Positions 35,910-46,074 of a stretch of 64,000 nt of DNA are shown here, piece by piece. Position 1 is the first letter of the stretch. Each line of letters begins with the position of its first letter. Both the position numbers and the translations under genes were made by a program. This DNA is from Rubripirellula sp. (lineage in GTDB: Bacteria > Planctomycetota > Planctomycetia > Pirellulales > Pirellulaceae): the NCBI GenBank assembly GCA_012270065.1, contig JAAXJB010000122.1:17554-81553 (forward strand), read 5' to 3'. The notes below the pieces were generated by a model. It was not told where the DNA came from. It saw only the letters and a program-made list of their open reading frames with translations, and searched no databases.

Positions 35910-38423
35910 TTACAGGATCGCAAGTGGATTCCGTTTTGATTCCAGCGTCCCTCGTGTAACCCCAACACGATTAGCAGCACGCAACTTTCGCCAAACTTCG
36001 TGGCCGCTGATCTGCTGTTTCAGCAATCTGGTGTACAACCCCACAATCTCTTTGATCTGATCACCATCTTCCTCCAACAATTCAATGCGGAACCACTTCA
36101 CGCCACGATGAAGCATGTCAGCTACCAGCTCAGCACCGCTTTGTGGAGTCGCGTTGTAAAGCGTATTGCGACATGCTACATCTGCCTGCAAGGTGTGTTC
36201 TGCTCCGACGCGATCTCTCAAGGCAACCAAATGCCTGTCGCATGGGCGTCCACAATTCGTTTTATTGGTACCCGGTGACAGCACGCTGCAGTAGACGCAG
36301 TGCTCCATATGGAACATGGGCATGTGCTGGTGAATCACCGTCTCGATCCAGCCCGAAGGTATCGAGTCAATCAAGCCTAGTAGCTGGTCGCGGTTCAGAT
36401 CGTACGACGCCGTCACGCGTGACGCACCTAAATCACGTATCCATTCTGCAGAACGGTGATTGGAAGCATTGAGCGAGAAGTCGGCAATTGTCTCGACACC
36501 AAGTTCATGAAAATGGTGCAGTGCGGCCAGATTTCGGGCGAGTACCAAATCAGGAGTATGGCGTTCCAGAATCCGTAGCAGGCCCATTTCACCGGGCTTC
36601 TGCATTCGCACCGAGGCCAATCCGACGCGAATGTCATTGCCCCGGCAGATCGAAACCGCTTCTCTGTAGTCGCGAACATCGTGAAAGTCCGTGTAGATCA
36701 GCTCAACACCCAAATCGCAAAGGACACGCAATTGCTGCAAATCACGACACAGGATGGCCAAATGGGAATCGCCAGCATCTGGGAGATCTGCATTCACCGA
36801 GGCAGCAGGGATAGGGCTCAGCAGAGCGCGACCACGCTCGGGAGAAACCTCTCGCGGCTGTGGTTCCTTCAGCAATCCATTCAATCGTTCGACTGCTTCT
36901 CGTCGCATCTGATTGAGCATCGCCATTGGAACCATGGGTTGCCCTTGAACCGTGACATCCAATTCGTCCAATTCAAAAAATGTACCACCCAAACGCCCCA
37001 GTTTTTCACGTAGCACCTGTGTTTCGATCGGTCGCTTTCTGGCCTTTTCCAGTGGTGTTTCGCCGCAAACATCTACTGTCAGGCCATTGCGCAAACTGGC
37101 TGTCAACGCAAGTGGCTTTCCAACAACCGCATGAACGTGCATCCGCAGAGGCTGCCTCCGCAAGGGGTCGTTCGAGCTGAATGTTTTCCGCAATCGGCGA
37201 TTCAACTGCGGATCATCATTCTTGAAGACTCGATCACCTGGCTGCACATTCTGCCAGTCAATTTCGCCACGGCCAAATCCAATCCAGACAACATCAGATT
37301 CCGCAGCGTCGGTTGTCTTATTACCATCAGACCCAAGGATGGAATAGATCCGGCCGCCCTGTTGAAGTTCATCTCCATCAGCTGTTTTGCATCCAATGGA
37401 AAGTCCATCACCCAAAGCAATTGGGGCAGCCAATCTGACCTGGGCACGCTGGGCATCAATACGACGAACCCGCCCCAGCTCGATTCCACGTTTCGATGAA
37501 TGTAGTCCTGGAACAAGCCGTTTGTGGTCGTTTCCCCCCAACCATCCCGGCGAGAAACCTCGGGAAAACGACAGCTCCATCTCGCGTTTTGCCTCTGCCG
37601 TCACTTCCACAGTTTGTTGATTGCAGGCTTGCGTGAGTGCTTTCCGGTAATGGCTTGTTATGTTGGCAACGTATTCGGGAGTCTTCAAACGCCCTTCAAT
37701 TTTCAGGGACTTTACACCTGCTGCCACAAGTTCCTCGATGGCTGCATACCCAGCCAGATCCTGAGGACTCAACAGATAGCGTACGTCACCAAGATCACGC
37801 TGCTCGCCATCGCAAATCAATTCATAAGGTAAACGACAAGCCTGCGCACATTGCCCACGATTTGCGCTACGCCCTCCCAACGACTCGCTGGTCAAACACT
37901 GTCCTGAATAGGCAACGCAGAGGGCACCATGAATGAATACCTCCAAAGGCATGTCGGTCGAGGCAGCAATCGCCTGAATTTCTTTCACCGACAATTCGCG
38001 TGCCAACACGACTCGTGCCAGCCCAAGTTTCTCGGCCACTTGAATCGTCTCGGAACTGGTCAAACTCATCTGCGTGGACGCATGAATTTCGAGTTCCGGA
38101 CAAACCGCCCGAACCAGTCGGGCAACACCAAAATCCTGAACCAACACGGCATCGATTCCCGCCAAAGCAATTTCCTTGACGACATCGACCAGAGGGGCCA
38201 TTTCATCGGGAAAGACAAGCGTATTCATGGTGACGTAGCCACGTACCCCCCGGGAACGCAATAAATAACCGATCTCCATCAGATCGCTGACACCAAAATT
38301 CCTGGCCCGATGGCGTGCATTGAATCCACAATCCAAACCGAAGTAAATTGCATCAGCGCCATTTTCGATTGCGGCATGCGCGCATTCCCAGTCGCCAGCG
38401 GGCGACAACAATTCAACGCTCAT
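35910..38423 (-). CDS. U32 family protein, RlhA/YdcP-like
   Basis: An 837-residue protein of the U32 family, members of which are RNA-hydroxylation factors rather than plain peptidases. The N-terminal barrel begins VELLSPAGDWECAHAAIENGADAIYFGLD, followed by VQDFGVARLVR, EVFIHGALCVAYSGQC, and the cysteine motif NRGQCAQACRLPYEL. A central DUF3656-like part follows, then a second Cys-rich region (EHCVYCS, NCGRPCDRH) and LQADVACRNTLYN. The long form with a second U32-like half is known in several phyla; the role of tRNA or 23S rRNA modification is family inference. ATG 38423 is chosen: the longer frame to 38522 would start inside the terminator at 38518-38537. Confidence 0.88.
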   Translation of the reverse strand: MSVELLSPAGDWECAHAAIENGADAIYFGLDCGFNARHRARNFGVSDLMEIGYLLRSRGVRGYVTMNTLVFPDEMAPLVDVVKEIALAGIDAVLVQDFGVARLVRAVCPELEIHASTQMSLTSSETIQVAEKLGLARVVLARELSVKEIQAIAASTDMPLEVFIHGALCVAYSGQCLTSESLGGRSANRGQCAQACRLPYELICDGEQRDLGDVRYLLSPQDLAGYAAIEELVAAGVKSLKIEGRLKTPEYVANITSHYRKALTQACNQQTVEVTAEAKREMELSFSRGFSPGWLGGNDHKRLVPGLHSSKRGIELGRVRRIDAQRAQVRLAAPIALGDGLSIGCKTADGDELQQGGRIYSILGSDGNKTTDAAESDVVWIGFGRGEIDWQNVQPGDRVFKNDDPQLNRRLRKTFSSNDPLRRQPLRMHVHAVVGKPLALTASLRNGLTVDVCGETPLEKARKRPIETQVLREKLGRLGGTFFELDELDVTVQGQPMVPMAMLNQMRREAVERLNGLLKEPQPREVSPERGRALLSPIPAASVNADLPDAGDSHLAILCRDLQQLRVLCDLGVELIYTDFHDVRDYREAVSICRGNDIRVGLASVRMQKPGEMGLLRILERHTPDLVLARNLAALHHFHELGVETIADFSLNASNHRSAEWIRDLGASRVTASYDLNRDQLLGLIDSIPSGWIETVIHQHMPMFHMEHCVYCSVLSPGTNKTNCGRPCDRHLVALRDRVGAEHTLQADVACRNTLYNATPQSGAELVADMLHRGVKWFRIELLEEDGDQIKEIVGLYTRLLKQQISGHEVWRKLRAANRVGVTRGTLESKRNPLAIL

Positions 38424-38511
38424 ATTTTGATGCTTCTGGTGCAAACTCATCACCGCAGTATGACAAGCCAACGGCGCGAGGGAAACGTGCCACTTTCCAG
38501 ATGAACCCATG

Positions 38512-38539
38512 AAAAAAGCCACGCCCGTGAGCGTGGCTT
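38512..38539 (-). terminator. Intrinsic terminator of the multi-HTH sigma factor gene
   Basis: Read on the minus strand, GCCACGC pairs with GCGTGGC (38518-38524 with 38531-38537, loop of six; two further A-T pairs extend it) and is followed by a run of six T (38512-38517). It lies 36 bases after the sigma factor stop and before the U32 start, so the two genes are separate units. Confidence 0.88.
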
Positions 38540-38574
38540 CGATGATTCGTCATTCCCATGCTGAATGGGATGGC

Positions 38575-40248
38575 TCAGGAACCAAGTTCCACGTCAATGT
38601 TCGCCTCATCAGCGGCATCCCGAAGCTTGGAAAGTGCCCTCGCCTCCAACTGCCGGATCCGTTCCTTCGTGACACCCATTTCCTCGCCAACCTGCTTGAG
38701 AGTCAAAGGTTCCTGTCCACGCTCCAACCCGAAACGCGCCGTGATAATTTTCTGCTCACGGTCATCCAGCCGATTCAGGATCTTTGACAATTCACGCTGT
38801 CGTGATCTTTGAACAGTTTCCTCAACGTACGGATCCCGTCGTTCATCCTGCCGCGAAACAAAGAGTTCCTCGGTTGTGGTGCGGAAACGGTCGCGATGTT
38901 TGAATTCTGTCGGAATGGTCCTGGCAAAGTTCTTCATGATCGCCCAGGAAGCATAAGTACTGAACTTGTTGCCCCGCGAGTAATCGAATTTTTCGACGGC
39001 ACGAATCAATGACATGTTCCCATCGCTGACCAGCGAAAAGAAATCATCAGTGCTGGCAACATGGCGTTTGGCAATCGAAACCACCAGCCGCAGATTACTC
39101 TGCACAATGCGATTCTTAACCAGCACTGCCGCCTCATACAAATCGTCGATCCGGTCCATGATCGCAGTCTTGCTACCCTCGGCAGTACTTAGACTTTCCC
39201 TCAGCCTGCTCGCGGAATGTTTCAAATAGTTCATCTTCCGGAACAGATGGTACTCCTGCTCGCGCGTCAATAACGCAACGTCATACAGGGCAGCCAGGTA
39301 ACTGGGCAGTCCGGCAGGTACTCTTACCTTTCGCGGCGCCGTTGCCGGCTGTGGCACAGGCCCGAGATACTCATCTTCACGCTCGACAGACTCAAAATCC
39401 TCGTTGTAGATGTAGTCCAGTGGCAATTCACCAATTTGCTCAAGACGCATATCGAGCAGAATACGTTGAATGCTTGTACGGGTGCGTTTGAAACGCTTGC
39501 ACAATTGTGCGACAGTGGAACCATGCGTGTACAACTTGAAAATCGAACGCTTGTCCTCCGCGGTCAATGCTCCACGGTGATTGGGGAAGATCGCCAGAGA
39601 CTGGTGATCTGCATCGAAGTTTTTCAAGGTGTATCGGATGGTCTCTGGACTTCGTCTCATATGCTCAGACAGTTGTCGCGTTACCTCTGAAAGACTTGCA
39701 CCACCCTCTACAAGCTGTCGTGCACGTTCAATCATCTCGGACTTTTCATCTTCACTGAGCTGTGAGAACCGCTCACCGCGTTTGATTTTTCCACGGTTTC
39801 TTGAGACAAACTGGTCAACGCTGCTTTGCAGGAAACCGACTCGTTTACGTCCACCAAACAGCATCCGGCGACTGACAAGCCCAGCATCCCGCCAGCGACT
39901 GATCGTCTTGGTCGAAACCTTGAATTTCTTGCTGAGTTCGTCCACCGTATGCACGGGCTCATTGACCTCACTGACCGAAATATCGGCGGAGTCACTGAGA
40001 TCTTCGATCAGCAAACGTAAGTCGTGCCTGAGATCAGCCGAAGCAATGCTGTGCCTGGTTGGAACATCTGGCCGGTAATTCGTGATGCGGAAGCAACAGT
40101 AATCAAAGGCATACGAGCGATCAGACTCCACTTCAACGAAGAGCTTCTCTGCAAGAGCAGCCTGCTCTACCTTCTTCGCTTTTGGTGCAAAACGGGTCAG
40201 TTGATCCCGCAGCTCCTTGAGTTTTTCGTCTCGATAATCTTCGTGCAT
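38575..40248 (-). CDS. Sigma-70 family factor with a long N-terminal triple-HTH extension
   Basis: A 557-residue sigma factor. Residues 380-450 are region 2 with the core- and -10-binding block (LRLVVSIAKRHV, DGNMSLIRAVEKFDYSRGNKFSTYASWAI). Residues 485-545 are region 4 (LDDREQKIITARFGL, LTLKQVGEEMGVTKERIRQLEARALSKLR). Region 3 is very short. Ahead of these stand three helix-turn-helix-like segments: a MerR-like one at 100-145 (VDELSKKFKVSTKTISRWRDAGLV), one at 165-212 (SLSEVTRQLSEHMRRSPETIRYTL), and one at 228-268 (TVAQLCKRFKRTRTSIQRILL). This layout recurs in planctomycetes; the regulon is unknown. A hairpin ATCGCCC/GGGCGAT at 40339-40360 lies in its probable leader. Confidence 0.9.
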   Translation of the reverse strand: MHEDYRDEKLKELRDQLTRFAPKAKKVEQAALAEKLFVEVESDRSYAFDYCCFRITNYRPDVPTRHSIASADLRHDLRLLIEDLSDSADISVSEVNEPVHTVDELSKKFKVSTKTISRWRDAGLVSRRMLFGGRKRVGFLQSSVDQFVSRNRGKIKRGERFSQLSEDEKSEMIERARQLVEGGASLSEVTRQLSEHMRRSPETIRYTLKNFDADHQSLAIFPNHRGALTAEDKRSIFKLYTHGSTVAQLCKRFKRTRTSIQRILLDMRLEQIGELPLDYIYNEDFESVEREDEYLGPVPQPATAPRKVRVPAGLPSYLAALYDVALLTREQEYHLFRKMNYLKHSASRLRESLSTAEGSKTAIMDRIDDLYEAAVLVKNRIVQSNLRLVVSIAKRHVASTDDFFSLVSDGNMSLIRAVEKFDYSRGNKFSTYASWAIMKNFARTIPTEFKHRDRFRTTTEELFVSRQDERRDPYVEETVQRSRQRELSKILNRLDDREQKIITARFGLERGQEPLTLKQVGEEMGVTKERIRQLEARALSKLRDAADEANIDVELGS

Positions 40249-41044
40249 CTCCGTTTCTCCCAGCGCTCGCTTCCAGTCGATCTCTCTTTCCCTGCGACCC
40301 CGGCGGATCGCTCGACCTTCAACAGGTATTGCCCGGGTATCGCCCGATCCTTAGGGCGATTTCCATGGGTATCTCTGGTCCGAATTCATTGGATTGTCCG
40401 AGGCCAAATGCCAAGGCCCAACTCTTCAAACCATGTCCTCAAACGTTGATCAGGTGATAACTCCTTGCCATCACTCTCTTTGATGGTACGCGTAAAACTG
40501 ACCCTGCACCCCATCAATTAGACCGATTGTTTTCCAAAAAAGTTCACCTGCAGCATGAAATTTGCCGACAACGGCTCACTCATCCTCTTTCCCAGTTCGT
40601 CATGTCGACGACAGTCTTGGCAAAGATGAACTTTGGCAGGAAACCAACTGACCAACGAACTGACATAGGAAATATTGGGCCAAACCAGCCGTCCGCCGGC
40701 AAATTCCCATCACTAAAAAACGCTAAACCGTTTTCAAACCGTGAGTTAAATCAATTCGCGAAAAAACGCCGGTCCGCAGAGGCCGGCGAAATGTCCACCT
40801 CGTTTGTAACTTTTTCCGACACTTTGAATCTTCCAGTGTCTCAAGATGCGACAGACATGACCGACGGAAGCGATTTTGTCGATTTGGCAGACCCAATCAG
40901 CCAGCTTTCGACCCTGGTGGGACAGTCATGCTTTTTCTCGCCGAATTCCCCTGAATCGGCGTCCCCCACAGGTCGATCTTAAGAAAGAGTGTCGTCGCGA
41001 GAACTCCTGCGTAAATCTGCCGATTGGACCTTGGCTACCCGCAA
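40249..41044. other. Long intergenic region between divergent genes
   Basis: About 800 bases without a credible gene; a 151-codon plus-strand frame (40527-40982) has no family features and no ribosome site. One clear stem-loop, ATCGCCC (40339-40345) with GGGCGAT (40354-40360), lies about 90 bases upstream of the sigma factor start. The length suggests several regulatory sites for the sigma factor and for the Tat-exported protein. Confidence 0.45.
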
Positions 41045-42613
41045 ATGTCGCAACAAGAAGCATCACCGTACCTGGATCGGCGTGGATTCCTGCTCGCCTC
41101 GGGCGGCGCTGCGCTGGTCGCAAGCCCACTTTCCACGGCTCAAGCAGAGGAAAACGGGATTTTGCTTCAACCGGGCAAGCAGAATCTGTACCGGGTACGC
41201 ATGGAAGTCGTGATGAAGGGTAACGTCCATGTTCCCTCAACGAGCAGGGCAGCTCGCGGCAAGCCATTGAAACTACCAATCGATAGCAAAGCATCCTTCG
41301 ACTTCGAGGAACGGCTTCATTTTCAACCATCTGACCATTCCCCAAAAGGAGCGGCAGAACCAACAACAAAAGGTTTCACAAGACAGTTGGCTACCTCGGC
41401 TGAGCGGTACTACCACTTGGCGAAAGCCCAAAGCATGCTGAACTCAAAACCGCATGCAATTGAGCTCAGAGACCCGGTTCGCGACACGATGGTTCGAAAT
41501 GGCTCACATCCCGAGCGCATCTCGGCTTTCGATGACTTTTTCAAACGCGATGAGCTTGAACTCCTGCGCACTCCCGCGTCGAGTATGGCAATTGACCAAT
41601 TGCTACCGACAGCCCGCGTGAAGGTAGGCTCGAAGTACAGCGTTTCTTCAAAATCGATGGCTTCGATTCTCAATCTTGATGCAGCCATGGACTGTGAAGT
41701 GCAAGCAGAGGTCATGAGCATTGATGATGACGAGGTAAAGGTCCAGCTAAGGGGGAAAATTGATGGGGCAGTCGAGGGAGTGCCAACCATCATCCGTACC
41801 GTTGGCAAACTGACATTCGATCGAAAGTTCAAAACTTGTACGTGGTTGGCGATGGGTCTTCACGAGACCCGCGAAATTGGTCAGGCGGAACCCGGGTTTG
41901 ATGTTTCGGCCACCGTTCAATTGATGCGGCAACCGCTGAAAGCGGTCATCGCTTTGCCGGAAAATGCCAGAACTCCGAAACCAGGCTTACCAACTGGGGT
42001 CGATCAACAGTACGTGACCATCCCAAGTGAAAAATTGGGGTTCGAAGTCGTGATGGATCGGCGGTGGCGAATGATGCGAGATCGTACCGGCTCGGTGATG
42101 ATGCGAATGGTCGAAAACGACCGCACTTTATGCCAGTGCGACATTTACGCAATGACAACGCCAGAAGGTGAACAGCCATGGTCATTGGCAACTTTCGAAG
42201 CGAATGCAAGGATCCTTCTCGGCGATCAATTCACCGAGATAGCCGAATCTGATGAACACCTGAGTGATTCCGGAACGCGAATCCTGACAACGATTGCAAA
42301 CGGCTCTGCAGAGGGGGTTCCGGTTAGGTGGATCATGATGCATTTATCGAGTCCAAATGTCGACCCAATCGTGGCGACGTTCACAATGGAAGCGAGCAAC
42401 ATCGATGCATTTGGCAGTTCAGACATGCAGTTCGCCAATTCAATTCAATTCAGGTCGGATTCTGCTGTGATCTCACCGCAGGGCGAACAGGAGGAATCCG
42501 CACAGTCTGGGAAAATCTCGAATCGGGACGATCTCAGTCAAAATCCGGGCATCAACGCCGCCACACCCAAACAAGCCACTGACTCGATTTCGAACGCAAA
42601 CAGGGTTCGCTGA
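41045..42613 (+). CDS. Tat-exported protein of unknown function
   Basis: A 522-residue protein with a twin-arginine signal (DRRGFLLASGG at 11-21, then a hydrophobic run ending at TAQA). No family recognised. The middle part is beta-rich with charged loops (MDCEVQAEVMSIDDDEVKVQLRG), and the C-terminal 90 residues are Ser/Gln/Asn-rich and probably disordered. ATG 41045 is chosen over an upstream frame start at 41024 because it gives the normal distance to the arginine pair. The next gene, also secreted and unknown, starts 85 bases later; they may be cotranscribed. Confidence 0.75.
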   Translation: MSQQEASPYLDRRGFLLASGGAALVASPLSTAQAEENGILLQPGKQNLYRVRMEVVMKGNVHVPSTSRAARGKPLKLPIDSKASFDFEERLHFQPSDHSPKGAAEPTTKGFTRQLATSAERYYHLAKAQSMLNSKPHAIELRDPVRDTMVRNGSHPERISAFDDFFKRDELELLRTPASSMAIDQLLPTARVKVGSKYSVSSKSMASILNLDAAMDCEVQAEVMSIDDDEVKVQLRGKIDGAVEGVPTIIRTVGKLTFDRKFKTCTWLAMGLHETREIGQAEPGFDVSATVQLMRQPLKAVIALPENARTPKPGLPTGVDQQYVTIPSEKLGFEVVMDRRWRMMRDRTGSVMMRMVENDRTLCQCDIYAMTTPEGEQPWSLATFEANARILLGDQFTEIAESDEHLSDSGTRILTTIANGSAEGVPVRWIMMHLSSPNVDPIVATFTMEASNIDAFGSSDMQFANSIQFRSDSAVISPQGEQEESAQSGKISNRDDLSQNPGINAATPKQATDSISNANRVR

Positions 42614-42698
42614 GTACAATAACCAGTGGGGCGATGGACACCACCAAGGTATTTCCTCACCCCTCGTTCCTAACGAAAAGCAAAAAAACGGTTCTGAC

Positions 42699-43691
42699 AT
42701 GATATTTTCGACAAGAATCCAGCTCTGCTGCTTACTCTGCCTGACAGGCGTTGTTTCAGCGAATGCTCAGCAGGGACAACGCAAGGATCCTTCGACACAA
42801 GAGCAGACCCAATTCGCTCCCGGAGTTGTGACGGTGATCCCTGGGTCCATCAATCCCGAGGAAACGTTCGACGGTCCACTGACATTGGAACCGTTTCTTA
42901 CGAGCTACCCGCAGATTGTATTCAGCGAAGCATCCGGGCATCCGGATTCCAAACCGCACTTCGATCCACGCACGCGAACTCTGGTGGACCGCGCGAAAGA
43001 AGTCATTTACCGACGAACGGTTTTCTGCTTTGAGTTTTCATTCAAACCGCTGCGGCACATGTACATTGACATTCCCCGTCCTGACGGCCGAATGCAGCGC
43101 AAGCTCGTCTGGTACATGGTTTATCGTGTGCGTTATCGCGGAGGAGACTTCCGCCCTGCAGCTGACAAAATTGCGGGTGATGACGTCTATGAACGCATGG
43201 AATCCGTTCGTGTTGACAAGCGGAAGTTCTTTCCAATGTTCTTGCTACGCAATCAGGTCAATGGCCGACAGTACCTCGACCGTCTTCTGCCAACAGCACG
43301 CCAGAAGATCAAGGTTCGCGAACAGATCAGTGCACCGCTTTACAATTCGGTAGAAATCTCACGAATTGATATTCCTTACAGCAACGACAAGTCCAGTCCC
43401 GGAGTCTGGGGCGTTGCAACCTGGGTCGACGTGGATCCGAAACTCGACTTTGTTTCAGTAGAAGTTTTTGGCCTGACCAATGCATTTGAACGAACAGAAG
43501 ACGGCGGGGCTACAGCATTCAAGCAGAAAGGACTGCAGCTGAACTTCTATCGTCCCGGTGACAGCATCCAGCAAACCGAGGATTTCATTCGCTTTGGGGT
43601 TCCTGCTTTCGACGATCCGAAAGAGCAAAAATACATTCTGGACCAGTACGGCCTGGAAGAACGCCTCGATTATCGATGGTTATTCCGCTAG
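42699..43691 (+). CDS. Secreted protein of unknown function
   Basis: A 330-residue protein with a signal peptide (IQLCCLLCLTGVVSANA-Q). I recognise no named family. The sequence has many aromatic and basic residues in ordered segments (FCFEFSFKPLRHMYIDIPRPDG, LVWYMVYRVRYRGGDFRP, WGVATWVDVDPKLDFVSVEVFGLTNAF), suggesting a compact beta-sandwich. It ends DYRWLFR. The well-formed globular pattern and signal peptide argue for a real gene; function cannot be assigned. Confidence 0.75.
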   Translation: MIFSTRIQLCCLLCLTGVVSANAQQGQRKDPSTQEQTQFAPGVVTVIPGSINPEETFDGPLTLEPFLTSYPQIVFSEASGHPDSKPHFDPRTRTLVDRAKEVIYRRTVFCFEFSFKPLRHMYIDIPRPDGRMQRKLVWYMVYRVRYRGGDFRPAADKIAGDDVYERMESVRVDKRKFFPMFLLRNQVNGRQYLDRLLPTARQKIKVREQISAPLYNSVEISRIDIPYSNDKSSPGVWGVATWVDVDPKLDFVSVEVFGLTNAFERTEDGGATAFKQKGLQLNFYRPGDSIQQTEDFIRFGVPAFDDPKEQKYILDQYGLEERLDYRWLFR

Positions 43692-44113
43692 CAGTACCGT
43701 GCAGTTGATTTGATTTCATGCTGTTTTCCCGGTGATCCCGCTGGACATGAACGTGCCTCGGGATTCCACTGTTGGATGCAGTACTACCGGGAAATGCTGT
43801 CGATTAATCCGCTCGTCTAATCCGCTCGTCAGTGGAACTCGAAGACGCAGCAGCGCAATCGGCTCGATATCCGGTTGTCTGGCCTGATGGCACGGGGAAC
43901 TTTGAAACACCGGTTTTGGCCCCGCTCGACCCTGCATGTCAGCCCCTCATTGGATGACAAAGGACAGCCAGTTTGTCGGGCAACCACACCACAGCAAATG
44001 GCAACAGCCGTTCGGTAACTTGAGTTACGGGAATGTGCTCTGGCTCTCATGAACTGGCATGAGTATCAGGCATCAGTTTCCGATCTGGTCACGAAACCCG
44101 TATTGAAGCAGTC
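43692..44113. other. Intergenic region before obg, with a 13-base tandem duplication
   Basis: No gene seen. TAATCCGCTCGTC occurs twice in tandem at 43805-43817 and 43818-43830. The ribosomal protein genes rplU and rpmA that often precede obg are not here. Confidence 0.5.
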
Positions 44114-45295
44114 ATGTTCGTTGATCGAGTGATAATTGAATTGCAAGCCGGCAAGGGTGGTGACGGTTGTTCCAGCATGCGTCGCGAGAAGTATGTGCCT
44201 CGCGGTGGCCCCGATGGTGGCAACGGTGGTGATGGTGGCAGTTTGATTCTTGAATCGCGCCTGGGCGTCAACAGCCTCGCTGCGTATGCAAATCGACGCA
44301 TGTACCGTGCACCCAAGGGTGCCCATGGTCAAGGTTCCATGCGTCATGGAAAGAAAGGAAACGACCAGACATTGCTGGTTCCACCGGGGACGACCGTGAT
44401 CGATGCCGAGCATGGTTTTGTAATCAAGGACCTCAAAAAGCATGGCGAGCAATTTGTGATCGCCCGGGGTGGCCGGGGAGGCAAAGGAAATGCCCACTTC
44501 AAAAGCAGCACCAACCGTACCCCACGTGAGCGGCAATTGGGAGAAACCGGCGAAGTGCGTGATGTCATCCTGGAACTCAAGTCCATTGCTGATGTCGGCC
44601 TCGTCGGGATGCCCAATGCAGGCAAGAGCACGCTGTTGAGTCGCATTTCCAGCGCGCGTCCTGAAATCGCTGATTATCCGTTCACGACAAAGCACCCGAA
44701 TCTGGGAATTGTTGACGTCAACGAAGAGAAGTCGTTTGTCGTGGCCGACATCCCCGGACTGATTGAAGGTGCAAGCGATGGTGTTGGTCTTGGACACGAG
44801 TTTCTGCGTCATGTAGAACGTGCGGGATTGTTGGTACACCTCGTTGAGCCAATGCCTGTGGATGGCACAGACCCGGTGCAGAATTACCACGCAATCCGTA
44901 GTGAGCTTCGTGAATACGATGCGTCTCTTGCTGAACGTGAAGAGATGGTTGTGGTAACGAAAAGCGAGCTTGATTGTGCCGCTGATGTTCGAGATGCTCT
45001 GGCAGAATCGATCAATGGTGAAGTATTGCTGATCAGTGCAATGACAGGAGTTGGTCTGCCAGATCTGATTTCGGAGATCATGTCCCGAGTGGATCACCGC
45101 AGGAAATTGATGCTGCAAGCCGGCGAAGAAATCATGGTGTTGCGTGAATCTGATTTGCCCAACACGCAGGGACAACAGAAAAAACGGCTTCCACCTCATT
45201 TGGCTGGTCCCACCCGGAATCTATCCGACGAAGTTCAAGCAAAGAACTTTGATAAGCATTCCCAGCAGCCGGGGTTGGATGGGGATGGAACCTGA
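44114..45295 (+). CDS. obg: Obg family GTPase
   Basis: A 393-residue ribosome-associated GTPase involved in large-subunit assembly and stress response. Residues 1-158 form the glycine-rich Obg fold ([38 protein letters not shown]). The G domain follows with G1 GMPNAGKST (165-173), switch region YPFTT, and G3 DIPG (212-215). The G4 motif reads T-K-S-E (282-285) where the family has NKxD or TKxD, so the guanine-reading Asp is a Glu. A charged C-terminal tail follows. Its stop overlaps the coaX start (TGATG), indicating coupling. Confidence 0.95.
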   Translation: MFVDRVIIELQAGKGGDGCSSMRREKYVPRGGPDGGNGGDGGSLILESRLGVNSLAAYANRRMYRAPKGAHGQGSMRHGKKGNDQTLLVPPGTTVIDAEHGFVIKDLKKHGEQFVIARGGRGGKGNAHFKSSTNRTPRERQLGETGEVRDVILELKSIADVGLVGMPNAGKSTLLSRISSARPEIADYPFTTKHPNLGIVDVNEEKSFVVADIPGLIEGASDGVGLGHEFLRHVERAGLLVHLVEPMPVDGTDPVQNYHAIRSELREYDASLAEREEMVVVTKSELDCAADVRDALAESINGEVLLISAMTGVGLPDLISEIMSRVDHRRKLMLQAGEEIMVLRESDLPNTQGQQKKRLPPHLAGPTRNLSDEVQAKNFDKHSQQPGLDGDGT

Positions 45296-46074
45296 TGCAG
45301 ACACCGACCATCATCGCTGTTGATATTGGAAACACTGCCGCAAAAGTGGCTTTCGAGGTCGGCGGAACTCTGCACGAACGATCGCTTCCCGTCGACGACC
45401 ATGATTGGCCGGATTCCGCCATGCAATGGGCAACCAAAGCATGGGCCACCGAAGCAACAGAAGCACGGCAAATGGAATGGCGTGTCGCGAGCGTCCGGCC
45501 CGAAGCACAAGAGATTCTTACCGACTATCTGTTCGCCAACTTTTCCGATGCACACGTCAAGTTGGTGACACGTGATGACATTCCAATGGAAACCACCGTT
45601 GATGAACCCGAGCGGCTTGGCATTGATCGTCTGATCAGCGGCTATGCAGCAAGTCTGCACACCAGTGGACCGTTGATTGTTGTCGACGCCGGATCCGCCA
45701 TCACCGTGGATTTCGTTTCCCGACAGCACAGGTTCGAGGGCGGTGCAATCTTGCCTGGATTGGCGATGCAGTTCGCTTCACTGGCTCGCGGGACAGCCTG
45801 CTTGCCACTGCTACAGCACTCCGGGAAACAACCGGAAGTTCCCGCCAAGAATACCGAAGATGCCATCCTCAGCGGTGTATTGATGGGAGCAGCAGCAGCC
45901 ATCGATCGTCTTATCGTTTCCTCATGCGATCATGCGGAATTGACGTCTGCTGATGTTCCGATTTTCTTGACTGGTGGAGATGCTCCTTTTTTATCGCCGC
46001 ATCTCCGGCATAATCACACGCGAATGAATAATTTAGTTTGCCGGGGGTTACTTCGTTTGCGATCATCAGAATAG
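45295..46074 (+). CDS. coaX: Type III pantothenate kinase
   Basis: A 259-residue kinase catalysing the first step of coenzyme A synthesis. The ASKHA-fold motifs are present: phosphate 1 IAVDIGNTAAKVAF (7-20), LGIDRLISGYAA with its catalytic Asp, phosphate 2 VVDAGSAITVDFV, and GGAILPGLAMQFASLARGTACLP. Length is normal for the family. The ATG at 45295 uses the last base of the obg stop, so the two are translated from one transcript; in many bacteria coaX sits beside birA instead. Confidence 0.95.
   Translation: MQTPTIIAVDIGNTAAKVAFEVGGTLHERSLPVDDHDWPDSAMQWATKAWATEATEARQMEWRVASVRPEAQEILTDYLFANFSDAHVKLVTRDDIPMETTVDEPERLGIDRLISGYAASLHTSGPLIVVDAGSAITVDFVSRQHRFEGGAILPGLAMQFASLARGTACLPLLQHSGKQPEVPAKNTEDAILSGVLMGAAAAIDRLIVSSCDHAELTSADVPIFLTGGDAPFLSPHLRHNHTRMNNLVCRGLLRLRSSE

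Noticed and set aside
40527..40982. A 151-codon plus-strand open frame in the long intergenic region
   Set aside because: No ribosome site, no recognisable domain, irregular composition; lies in a probable leader/promoter zone.
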